A stretch of DNA of 64,000 nucleotides from Hydractinia symbiolongicarpus (Eukaryota > Cnidaria > Hydrozoa > Anthoathecata > Hydractiniidae). The stretch covers positions 5,766,001 through 5,830,000 of the forward strand of contig NC_079879.1 in NCBI RefSeq assembly GCF_029227915.1. The letters run 5' to 3'. Of this stretch, positions 37,346-47,600 are shown in pieces. Under the pieces are notes generated by a model. That model had not been told where the DNA came from and did no database searches. It saw nothing but the letters and a program-made list of their open reading frames with translations. Made by a program: the position numbers and the translations under genes. The number at the start of each line of letters is the position of its first letter. Position 1 is the first letter of the stretch.

Positions 37346-37776
37346 GAAAGAGCTGGATTTGACAAAAAAAATGACATTCCTTTCGAAGAGAAAAATCTTC
37401 CCAAAGTTTCTACATCCTGTTTAAATGTTTTATTGCCTATTTAAAACATGACCGAGAAAATTGAACATAACTACTGTTTTTGGTGCAGACTTTGGTTGTG
37501 TTTAATATATTTACTTTATTAAACTATTTTTTTCTTTTGTTACTGATTTGGTCAAAGTTTTAAATTTTGTTAACTTTTTTTATGTTAAGTCCCTTTCGAC
37601 ACTTCCACCTGATTTTAAGGGTATCTTTTGTTAGATTTTATTCTTTTTATAATTCTTTGATACCTGTGAGAGAAGTCTTTCTGCCGTTTAAGCATCACCC
37701 TTTTTATGAATACGCGTGATAGAATATCTAATATTGATTTTTAGAAAGATATATACCGCAAAAATACTGTATACAA

Positions 37777-38181
37777 CTATGCTTGTCTATTTCTTGTACA
37801 AAATGAAGTATAATTTACATCGAATCCATCGTTCTCAAACAGAATAAGTAGTTTCACGTAAAGGTCGAGTGCTATCTCGACATCAACACCCCTTCTATAA
37901 TTCTTTATTTGTAAATAACACTCAATCAATTCGTAAATTTCGACATTCTTATCAATAGGAAAGTGCTGAATTCCCATGACATTCTCTGCAACGGCTATGT
38001 CATTATCAGTAACATCGAAGCCTTGGTCATGGTACCCAATTTGAGTAGGAATTGCATAATTGACTTTCTGCAGGAGCTGATGATGATGGACGAACGTGGC
38101 TTGTGTTCTACATGTGTGTGAATTCAGTCGCGTTGCAGGACTGGTAAGAAAACGAAGATCAAAATTCCGCGTGCGTTTCAA
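37777..38181 (-). CDS. Open frame of unknown function within the element
   Basis: 134-codon minus-strand frame. The C-terminal part (VDVEIALDLYVKLLILFE) looks like an amphipathic helix and the whole has coding-like composition, but I recognise no family. It lies downstream of the integrase fragments on the same strand and could be a C-terminal exon of the element protein. Confidence 0.3.
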   Translation of the reverse strand: MKRTRNFDLRFLTSPATRLNSHTCRTQATFVHHHQLLQKVNYAIPTQIGYHDQGFDVTDNDIAVAENVMGIQHFPIDKNVEIYELIECYLQIKNYRRGVDVEIALDLYVKLLILFENDGFDVNYTSFCTRNRQA

Positions 38182-38284
38182 GATAGATGTGACTTAAAAA
38201 TTCCCATTTCTCTCCATATCTTCGAAAAAGGTGATCCACCAAGATAGCCTTTCATTTCATTTTTTCAACCGTGACCAAAATGCC

Positions 38285-38590
38285 TCATTCCTTTGATTGC
38301 GAGTGGAAGTAGCGTGTTGAAAGCTTCGTCACGCCCAGTGAAAATTCGGTGTAGATGTTAAAACTGCCCCTGTCCATTCCTACTAATTTAGGAAAATTTT
38401 TATATTCCTTGACCAATTCGATATAAAAATTTCTAATAACCAATGGTTTATTGTTAGTAGTTGCCACTTTGAGCTAAAATAACTTCCAACTGGATCCATC
38501 TATAACTCCGTGTATACAAAATCCCCATTTCTTGAGTTCGTCGTTTTCGTCTATGTGATGCACATCGTTAGGGCCCTGAGTTTGATAGTT
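38285..38590 (-). pseudogene. DDE integrase-core relic, copy 1
   Basis: Translation shows HHIDENDELKKWGFCIHGVIDG, an in-frame TAG, then LKVATTNNKPLVIRNFYIEL and FPKLVGMDRG. This follows the rve-type integrase core of animal transposons: WHxD-N-KLK--GF-IHG-IDGFSR with the first catalytic Asp, TNN-P-V and P--VR-D-G with the second. The sequence diverges after the second Asp. With the stop it is non-functional. Confidence 0.65.
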
Positions 38591-38924
38591 AGTTCGTCGT
38601 TTAGTTATGTTTCTACAATTCTGGACATAATGTTATTGAAAAAGGCCGATTTTTGGCTATTTCTCTAACTGAACAAATGGAATGCCTTGTCAAAACTCTG
38701 CAGCCGGCAGGCTGCAAAAGCTTCGCTTTGGGAGATGTGTAGGCCAGGTAAATAGCGTCGCAAATGCGCCACTGGCAGTTTCTGCCATGTCTGCATTTCA
38801 GAACAATCCACACGACGGCCTGCTAAGGTGCTAAAATTCGGGGAAACGGGGTGTGCTGACGTCAGCAAAAATTAGTATGGGTTAAGAATTTGAAACTAAC
38901 CAAATAACCTGCGATCATTGACAA

Positions 38925-39444
38925 TTAAACTTTGACAAGTTCGTAATGCCTTTGTCTATTGTAGAAACAGTGTTTATTATGACGTGCCATTAACTGATCT
39001 AAAGAATTTTGTATTCTTGGTAGAAAGATATAATGAAGAACAAAAATATGCATTTCGTTATTCCGCTGTAATAAATTGTTCTCTTCCATGAACAAAAACA
39101 AATCTATATAGCGGCTTAGAGCACAGTGCTTAGTATCATAGTGTAGCCTTTCGCTGATTGTGCACTGATGGGCCTTGAATGTATGCCCCAAACTTCCCTT
39201 GGTTGGACTGCATGTACTCCACTATTTTGACATTCTCAGAGTCATGATCACCACGAACTCTTGCAGGTATTCCAAATTTTTTCACTCCGAGCAAAAAACC
39301 TCGCAAAGCAGTATCTGCTGTGTTATCAGATGCAACCATAAGTGAGGTTATCATTCTGGAGTAACCATCAATGCATGCATGGACGACAAATCGCCAGTGA
39401 ATAAGTTTATTCAAACCATCATTGTGCCACAATGAACTTTTCAT
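38925..39444 (-). pseudogene. DDE integrase-core relic, copy 2
   Basis: MKSSLWHNDGLNKLIHWRFV followed by HACIDGYSRMITSLMVAS carries the first Asp. GIPARVRGDHDSENV carries the second. GAYIQGPSVHNQR reaches the Glu-box region and then shifts frame near 39140. The alternative frame continues ALSRYIDLFLFMEENNLLQ and FVLHYIFLPRIQNSLDQL, which matches the family segment after the Glu box. One frameshift separates the halves. It is a different subfamily from copy 1 next to it. Confidence 0.72.
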
Positions 39445-39529
39445 TCCAACACTGTAATAAAATCTCTAACTGTTCTCTAACTTGGTATATTTCTTTTAGG
39501 ACATTATATGACCCTGTTTTTTCAGCTGT

Positions 39530-39672
39530 AAGTAACTAAAAGATCCACAGAGTTTATGGCTGATTTAACTCTTGTCAGCATATACTTCACACTTTTTTTA
39601 TTGGCATCCTCATAGCGCCTATCCGATTCATTTGTCCACCGCACAATATGTTCAAAAAATTCATTCATTAAC
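39530..39672 (-). other. Possible exon, helical segment
   Basis: Minus-strand reading gives NEFFEHIVRWTNESDRRYED and continues helical to LLVTYS before a stop. It looks coding-like and lies between integrase fragments, but I cannot assign it to a family. Confidence 0.25.
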
Positions 39673-40249
39673 TCTCATATATATACTCCTAATAAAAAAC
39701 AGTAGGGGGGCTGAATAAAGCTGCAGAAGTTTGGAAACAATATGCACAATGATGCCAAACCTATTTCCAACCTTTCGCTATCTGATATATGCCCAGGGTA
39801 ATCAGCAAATTTTATTTGAGAATAACACTGGAAACCCCCGGACTCCTTCACCAGATTGCCTGGGATTCCAGGTCTGTCCATCTTTTTTACAGTGCTATCT
39901 ATAGGGTGATAATGATGAGATAATAGGCTGAATTTTTCATACTCGCTACAGAACACGAAACTCATTGTGGTCTGTCAAACAAGGCTTTGGTTTAAGGATT
40001 TGGGCAGATAGCTGTCTGTATAGAGGCTGTTTAAATAGAGGGTCTAAGGACAACCTAGAAAAGATACAGAAACTTGGAAAGCCAATGCAAAAAGACAGGG
40101 ATACCTTTTTAATAAAAAAGAAAGAAAAGGGTTTATAAGAGGTATTACTGAAGTGAAAAGTAGTGGATACAAATACTAATATGGCTTAATGAACAAAAAG
40201 ACGAAACAACCACCATCTTTAGTGCGCACGTGTTGTGATGTATGGTTAC

Positions 40250-40562
40250 ACCGCATATAACAACTTATTACCCGAAAACATGAATTTCAATCACCCGAAA
40301 AAATGGAAATTTTGATTACCTGAAAATATGAGATTTAATCACCCGAGAAAAAAGAACTTTTGATTAACCGAAAATATGATATTCAATCACCCGAAAAAAT
40401 TGAAATTTTGATGACCCGAAAATATAAGGTTTAATCACCCGAGAAAAAAACAACTTTTGATTAACCGAAAATATATTATTTAATCTCTCGAAAAAATTGA
40501 AATTTTGAACACCCGGAAAATATGAATTTTAATCACAATCACCCGAAAAGGTAGAATTTCAA
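40250..40562 (+). repeat. Tandem repeat AATCACCCGAAAA, about 24-bp unit
   Basis: About 12 diverged copies alternating AATCACCCGAAAAAAT and TTTTGATTACCCGAAAATAT, giving a higher-order period near 48 bases. It lies within the GC-repeat element. Confidence 0.75.
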
Positions 40563-40716
40563 AGAAGCGAGATCATCTTCTCCCCATGTAGTGTTTTTGC
40601 AACACATGGCGCGTCATAGTTTATAACTGCTTGTGGGACGAACTTTGAAATTCGGCCGCCCTCTTTTCCAATAAATTAAGTCCGGGATTGTAGATCTTTC
40701 CTCAACACCTTCCAGA

Positions 40717-40953
40717 TCAATGGATTTCAACACAATGCATACCTTTTATTTCGGTATAACTGTGATTAATGAATTTGGCCATTTGACGATAACCAACTTT
40801 TCTGTCCGACATTAACAGCGCGTTCGAAACAATGTCGTGCACAGTTTGGTAAGCAATAAAAGAACATTTTTTCACCCCAAGCTTTTGACGCAAGTACTTC
40901 AACCAGCGAGTTGTAATAGCTCTCTTGTGCACAGAATTCAATATGCTGCACAT
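40717..40953 (-). pseudogene. Possible N-terminal part of the element integrase protein
   Basis: Ends with DRKVGYRQMAKFINHSYTEI, which recalls the GYR-M---L-----I block that precedes the integrase core in this transposon family. It is same-strand and upstream of the integrase fragments. The resemblance is short, so the assignment is tentative. Confidence 0.3.
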
Positions 40954-41387
40954 CTCATTAACTTCAGAATAGCGGCCGCCAGTTAATACAAGCGCTCGCT
41001 AATTTCGACTCGCACTGGCGGGCGCTAGACTTAAATAAACGGCCGCTAGCTTTAATACGCCGGTGCTAGTTTCAATACGCGATCGCTTGTTCGAAACAGG
41101 CGGCCGCTTGATTGCAACCGCGGCGGATAAAGTAAGATGGAGTTGTTCTAATCTGCGACAGTATACAGCTGTCGTAGGGCGGCTAAAATAAAACAAGACG
41201 TATGATATACGCAAACAACCTCGCCAAAAAAGTGTATAAAAAGCTAAAGTTAGACACGACATATTTTGCTATTCGGATAGGCAATAATATTGATAGAATA
41301 TTTCTCGAAATTTCAATTTTCGTTAGGTCAGTCTGTAAACATGTCCTCGCGGGCGAGACAGTAAAAAGAAAAAAAAAGAAAAAATAG

Positions 41388-41462
41388 TTACCAAGATGAG
41401 ATTCGAACACACGACTACTCCCGTGTCGGTGCTCAGAGAGGCAAAAATTTCCATTCTTGTAG
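41388..41462 (-). repeat. tRNA-like 3-prime half, possible SINE fragment
   Basis: On the minus strand, GAGCACCGACACGGGAGTAG followed by TCGTGTGTTCGAATCTCATC has a B-box-like GTTCGAATC and a variable-arm-like stem, then GGTAAC and a T-rich tail (revealed as A/T-rich on plus). No convincing A box or full cloverleaf is visible. Confidence 0.4.
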
Positions 41463-41469
41463 GACACAT

Positions 41470-41522
41470 TTGCGTTTTAATACAAGCTCACGAGCTTGTA
41501 ACAAGCTCACGAGCTTGTAATA
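41470..41522. repeat. Palindromic direct repeat ACAAGCTCACGAGCTTGTA
   Basis: Two adjacent copies of a near-perfect palindrome. It is a short site of unknown role upstream of TMEM128. Confidence 0.6.
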
Positions 41523-41642
41523 AAAGCAGTTTTTAATCAAAATGTCCAAACCTGCAGGGCATTTTTGTTTCGCTTCGACTCGATGACACAAAAAGAAAAC
41601 ACAGACAAATTTTCAAAAGAATTTACTAAATAAGAAAACAAT

Positions 41643-44600
41643 ATGGCTGCGCAGTCGGAAGCTTTATCGAAATCTTTTTCCCATTTTCGCAATCGAAACT
41701 TTGACAAGAAAACTGATGGTAAGAATATGTAATGGATTTAGCTAAGAGATAGCTATAGTTACATCTTATTTTTTACATAAAAGGGCTTACAAAAAACTTA
41801 CATAAGACATCTCTCCTTCTGTAAGGTTTTGTTCACAAGTTATGTAGTGTTTTTTTCACACCTAAGGTTCTTACGTAACTCGTAGATTTGCTTGTTGTTC
41901 CTTGTTTTTTGGCTCTTTTAACTTGGCAGCGATCTACAAATCCCTTGTTTTATCAACTGTGTTAAGATAGAGAGGTTACAGTTATCAAAGCAAATGAGTC
42001 ATATCTTAAAAAGAGATCATGGGTTAGACCTGGAAAACCTTGATAAAAATTCTTCTCAACATTTCTCTCTGCAAAACAAGATTCTTTCTCGTTATACGAA
42101 GACATTTTGATCATAGCTATATATATTTTGTTTTTGTTTTGATTTAAGTTTTTAAATCGTAGCCCTTCAAATATAGAATTGAATGCACAATTTTTTCGTT
42201 AGTGTATAGTGCTAATTATGTGATTGTCTAAATTAGAAGTAAGATGACGCTTAGGTAAAGCTAGCCGTACCTAACAGCCGTACCTAAGCCGTACCTTAGC
42301 CGTACGTAACTACACTTTTCTTTTTAAGGTGAGGTAATGTATTTTAATGGAAAAAACTGAGCTAATCGTAGTGGTAAATTTGTTGTGTCACTGAATTTCT
42401 GTTTCTCAATCACCAATGAACCCGCAAAATACGAAAAAATGTTAACGAAACATCTTGCTCTTATAGAAACCAAACGGGGGAGAGCGCGGGAAGGTGATTC
42501 CCAAATCGACAAATTAAGTACGGCTGGCAATAAAAAGGTGGTTAGTACGAACGGTGAACTTCAATGCGACTTATCAAGTAAAGTAAAATAAAGGGGATAG
42601 GTAAGGAAAAGAGAGGAAAAATATGAAAATTATAAGACAACATATATTTTACGGTTGGGTCCTATCATATAAGAAACAACTTTAAAATATGTACAATAAA
42701 AACGAAATTAAGTTAAGTACGGCTAGCTAAAATAAGGTACGGCTGGACCATATTAAGGTACGGCTAGGTCCTATCGTATAAGAAACATCTTCAAATGCTA
42801 AAATTGTTCCATAAAAACGAAATTAGGTTAGGTACGGCTAGCTAAAATAAGGTACGGCTCGAAAATATTAAGGTACGGCTGGGTCCTATCGTATAAGAAA
42901 CATCTTCAAATGCTACAAATGTTCCATAAAAACGAAATTAAGTTAAGTACGGCTAGCTAAAATAAGGTACGGCTGGACCATATTAAGGTACGGCTAGGTC
43001 CTATCGTATAAGAAACATCTTCAAATGCTAAAATTGTTCCATAAAAACGAAATTAGGTTAGGTACGGCTAGCTAAAATAAGGTACGGCTGGAAAATATTA
43101 AGGTACGGCTGGGTCCTATCGTATAAGAAACATCTTCAAATGCTACAAATGTTCCATAAAAACGAAATTAGGTTAGGTACGGCTAGCTAAAATAAGGTAC
43201 GGCTGGACCATATTAAGGTACGGCTAGGTCCTATCGTATAAGAAACATCTTCAAATGCTAAAATTGTTCCATAAAAACGAAATTAGGTTAGGTACGGCTA
43301 GCTAAAATAAGGTACGGCTGGAAAATATTAAGGTACGGCTGGGTCCTATCGTATAAGAAACATCTTCAAATGCTAAAATTGTTCCATAAAAACGAAATTA
43401 GGTTAGGTACGGCTAGCTAAAATAAGGTACGGCTGGACCATATTAAGGTACGGCTGGGTCCTATCGTATAAGAAACATCTTCAAATGCTACAAATGTTCC
43501 ATAAAAACTAAATTAGGTTAGGTACGGCTAGCTAAAATAAGGTACGGCTGGACCATATTAAGGTACGGCTGGGTCCTATCGTATAAGAAACATCTTCAAA
43601 TGCTAAAATATGTACAATAAAAACGAAATTAAGTTAGGTACGGCTAGGTAAAATAAGGTACGGCTGGAAAAAATTAAGGTACGGCTGGGTCCTATCGTAT
43701 AAGAAACATCTTCAAATGCTACAAATGTTCCATAAAAACGAAATTAGGTTAGGTACGGCTAGCTAAAATAAGGTACGCTGGACCATATTAAGGTACGGCT
43801 GGGTCTTATCGTATAAGAAACTTCTTTAAATGCTACAAATGTTTCATAAAAACGAAATTAGGTTAGGTACGGCTACCATTGATCAAAATTAAAGTACGGC
43901 TGCATATCTATTTAAAGTAAAATAAATTGTATAGCTGAAAATATAAAAAAAATATTACCTAAGAAACAAAATGTTTTAACAAATACGAACACGATAATAT
44001 ATAATTATATTTTAATAAATATCACTATCAGTGTCAGATTGATTGCTTACATTCTCTAACGTTTGCATTTCTAGGACCAAATCTGTAACAGATCTATCCG
44101 ATCTTGATGCAATATATCGAAACGCTAACAACTGTAAAAGAAAGATGTCGATAAAATCAAAGGTCGTAAAGAGTGATTTAGAGGTAGCTGGGATAGATAC
44201 AGGCCAGTTCTGTTTAAAGTCAGTCAGTGTGACTCTTAACCCAATTGCCAAACAATTCAAAAAAATACTGGGTAAGAACTTGGCCAGGGCTTCTTTCCTT
44301 GACGCTGCTAATGACATTCTCTCCATATTACTTCGATATTGTCGACTTCTGATGATAGTGGCGATGCTTTTATCGAAGGTTTCATCATTGACTGTTGCAC
44401 AACAGTAAGAACGTATAAAGGACGCTTCAGAACAAATAAATTTCAAAACATGCTTACATATATTTTAAGAAAGTTGATATGAAATATCATTTTGTAAAAG
44501 ACGTTGCATGTCTTTAACTACTTTGTTTGTTGCAATCTCCTTTACAAAAAGTGTTTCGTCTGATTCAACAAGGCACGAAAAATGCGAGCTGGGATGGCTG

Positions 44601-47600
44601 TCCAGCGTGATCAGCTTTAAGTATGAGAAACGGGACTCTAAAAAGGCTTTAATCTGTCGTAAACAACCATCCGTATTCTCCAAATCGATTGCAATCAAAC
44701 ATTGAGCTACCAAAAGCAATTGCCGAAACTTATATGGATAAGTCAGGATGTTTCTCTTGTTCAGAAGACCGAATAGTACTTCGCAACAAATAGCATGTGT
44801 TTGATGAGATTGAGATGTTTCATTTTCCGATTTTTTCAATTTAACAATAGAAAATGTATCTTTTGGATAGATCCCTGTCCTTTGTAAATAAAGAACATTT
44901 GCAAAATGAATAAGTTTTACAAATGTCACACCTGAAATAGAAAATAAGAAGAAATTATATTTATGCTTTTCAAAAAACATCTCCTACTGCTTTAAATCAT
45001 TTTACTAGAACGAACGTGTACGCATGTAAAGCCGTAAAACAACATAATGCATTTCTAGGTTAAAATTTAGAACAAGTTAAGAACAGTATCTTAGTAGGTA
45101 AGAACATTTGTCACAAAAATCAAAGAACCTGTGTTACCTGTTTCCTGACTTTAAAGAACGCTTCAAGAACACTTTTAGCCTTATAACCTCATTACATTTA
45201 AAAAGTTTAAAAACGCTACAAAATAGCAGTGAAGTAACAATAAAACTAACTTGAATTCAAAAACGTTTCATTGCCAATATTGTAAAATTTGACTTCGTTG
45301 ATATCAATTAAAAGAACACCATATGGAAGTACAAGGAACACCAAGTCAGTCCTTAAGCTTTTCTTATCTTTTATTGCTGTCTTCGCCAACATCGATTCTA
45401 AGCTCTGGTTATCGAAATCAGTTGGTGAATTAAAAGCAAGAACGCAGCAAAATGACCCACGATGCCAGCATAATGTTGCATAATGTTGGCGAGAACAAAT
45501 TTGAAACCTTGTCTTCATGAACTTGCTTTTCGATAACAGCTTTTTTTGTGTAGTACAATTGCGTGTAATGTTTTTTAAATGGAGAATCATCTGCCATTAT
45601 GTATGATTGTTCCTCGGTCCCAACTTCTCGCTGCTTTTTCTTATCAGAATCAAAATCTCCGCATTCTCCTTCAATAAGGACAACTCATAACACGGGCTGA
45701 CCACATTTGACAACATACCGAAAATACCAGGCGTGATTTTTCATGTTTAAACTAGTATGCCAAGAAGTGTACTTTATCTGAGCATAAAATATTTTTTAGG
45801 TGTTGAAAATAGAAAATAGTAGTGTATATTTTGCTCTTGTAATAGAAAAAAAGAGTGTGTGAGGAATGAAGTGACAGTTTTTTTTGTAAAAACCACCTAG
45901 ACTTGGATTCTCTTGGTTATTATTTTTCATCTTATTTGTTAATGTGTTAGCGCATTCTCATTTTAATTCTGTCAAGAAATATTTCTTTATGTTTGTTGGT
46001 TGTTTTTAGAAAAATCAGTAAAATTTTGCCCTTGAGTATAGTTGTTATTTCGTTCTTATTTGTCAATAATTTTTAACCTTATTGTTCTTATAAAAAATTG
46101 TTTTTATAATAAGTGTATATGCTGAATTAAATCAGGACACAGTTAACACAATCAAAATTAAAAATCAAAAACCTTTACTCACACATTGTTTCGCGGCTTT
46201 ATTAGGTTCTTCCTTTTTCTTATCGTTTTCCATCATTAAAATAACGTGCACTCATAAACAACAACGAATATTAAAATTTTTTAAAAGTTCTTTTGTTTTA
46301 AATAAAAAGTTTACATCTCTTCCATTAACAATAACATCCAACGAATAAAAACGCGTGTGTCCTTCAACTGGCGAAAACGTTAATTCTACTCCTTATTCAG
46401 ACATTCACTGTCTATACCTCAGTTAGACAGAAGATTTACCGCATCACTTTCAAAGTAGCATTTTTTTATTTTCCTGTGCAGAAAACAATGTGGAGCCAAC
46501 CTAGTAGAGCATATTGCATACAATTTTTTTCTTAACCTCGCCCGCACTTTACTTTCCAGTAAACTCTACTTCTTCTACGTACTTATTGTTTTTCGTTTAT
46601 ATTAATTTTTTTTTAGCATTTGAAGTTGTTTCTTATATAATAAAATCCAGCCTTACCTTAATATGGTCCAGCCGTACCTTATTTTAGCTAGCCGTACCTA
46701 ACTTAATTTCGTTTTTATTGAACGTTTTTAGCATTTGAAGTTGTTTCTTATATGATAGGTCCAAGCCGTACCTTAATATTGTCCAGCCGTACCTTATTTT
46801 GGTTAGCCGTACCTAACATAATTTCGTTTTTATTGAACATTTGTAGCATTTGAAGTTTTTTCTTATATGATAGGACCCAGCCGTACCTTAATATTTTCCA
46901 GCCGTACCTTATTTTGGTTAGCCGTACCTAACTTAATTTTGTTTTTATTGAACGTTTTTAGCTTTTGAAGTTGTTTCTTATATGATAGGACCCAGCCGTA
47001 CCTTAATATGGTCCAGCCGTACCTTATTTTGGCTACCCGTACCTAACATAATTTCGTTTTTATTGAACGTTTTTAGCATTTGAAATTGTTTCTTATATGA
47101 TAAGACCCAGCCGTACCTTAATATTATCTAGCCGTACCTTATTTTGGCAACCGTATTCAAATTTAGCCAGCTGTAGTCACTTTTAGCGCTAGCTCTAATA
47201 TTGTCCGCAGCGTAATAATGTTCAATCTTACTTTACTAATGTTTTTCATACATTCAATTTTAAAAATCTCTTTTGTATTTGTATCAAAATCATTTTATAA
47301 AAATTATAATACATGTAAGATATATTATTATCGGTGTTTCATCATTGAGGATTCCCTGGGGGTTACTGGGGCTCGACGATGGAGTGCTCCATTTTGCATC
47401 ATTTTTATCGGCATAGATATTCACCTAAAAGACGAAATAAAAGTTAGACAATTTAACTTTGATATACATTAACTACTAATTTTAAGCTTAGAAGCAAGTG
47501 GTCTTACACAGAGCTGCTAATTACGAATTTTCTTAAGTACGGCTAAGGTACGGCTAAGGTGCGGCTGTTAGGTACGGCTAGCTTTACTTAACCTAAGATG

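Larger units (their letters stand above)
36745..41098 (-). mobile_element. TIR-bounded element with GCGGCCGC repeat clusters and integrase relics
   Basis: TGTTTCAAACAAGCGACCGC at 36745 is matched in inverse orientation by the sequence ending at 41098 (read backwards TGTTTCGAACAAGCGATCGC), and the match extends through GCGTAT. Inside each end is a cluster of about 20-bp GC-rich units around GCGGCCGC with spacers like TAGTTTCAATA (about 36745-36965 and 40968-41098), far more GC-rich than their surroundings. Between them, the minus strand holds integrase-type fragments at 38285-38590 and 38925-39444 and a candidate N-terminal piece at 40717-40953. The copies carry stops and frameshifts, so the element looks defunct. 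A two-exon plus-strand frame at 37005-37345 also lies inside. Confidence 0.6.
42250..47597 (-). mobile_element. 5.35-kb TIR element with inverted satellite arrays, no known transposase
   Basis: The left end reads CTTAGGTAAAGCTAGCCGTACC and runs on through CTAACAGCC and GTACCTTAGCCGTAC. The right end is the inverse (read backwards CTTAGGTTAAGTAAAGCTAGCCG). Flanks are ATGACG on the left and ATGACA on the right, consistent with a 5-bp target duplication ATGAC. Inside the left end is a long array of about 117-bp units; inside the right end is a shorter array in inverse orientation. The central 2.2 kb carries minus-strand genes (44012-44446, 44465-45590, and a possible exon at 46183-46236) that I do not recognise. 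The element is wholly within TMEM128 intron 1, antisense to it in coding direction. Confidence 0.75.

Noticed and set aside
42711-43900. CRISPR-like regular repeat array
   Set aside because: Units are full-length satellite copies without unique spacers, in an animal intron.
47218-47472. 84-codon plus-strand frame near the right end of the element
   Set aside because: AT-driven open frame without motif; opposite strand to the element genes.
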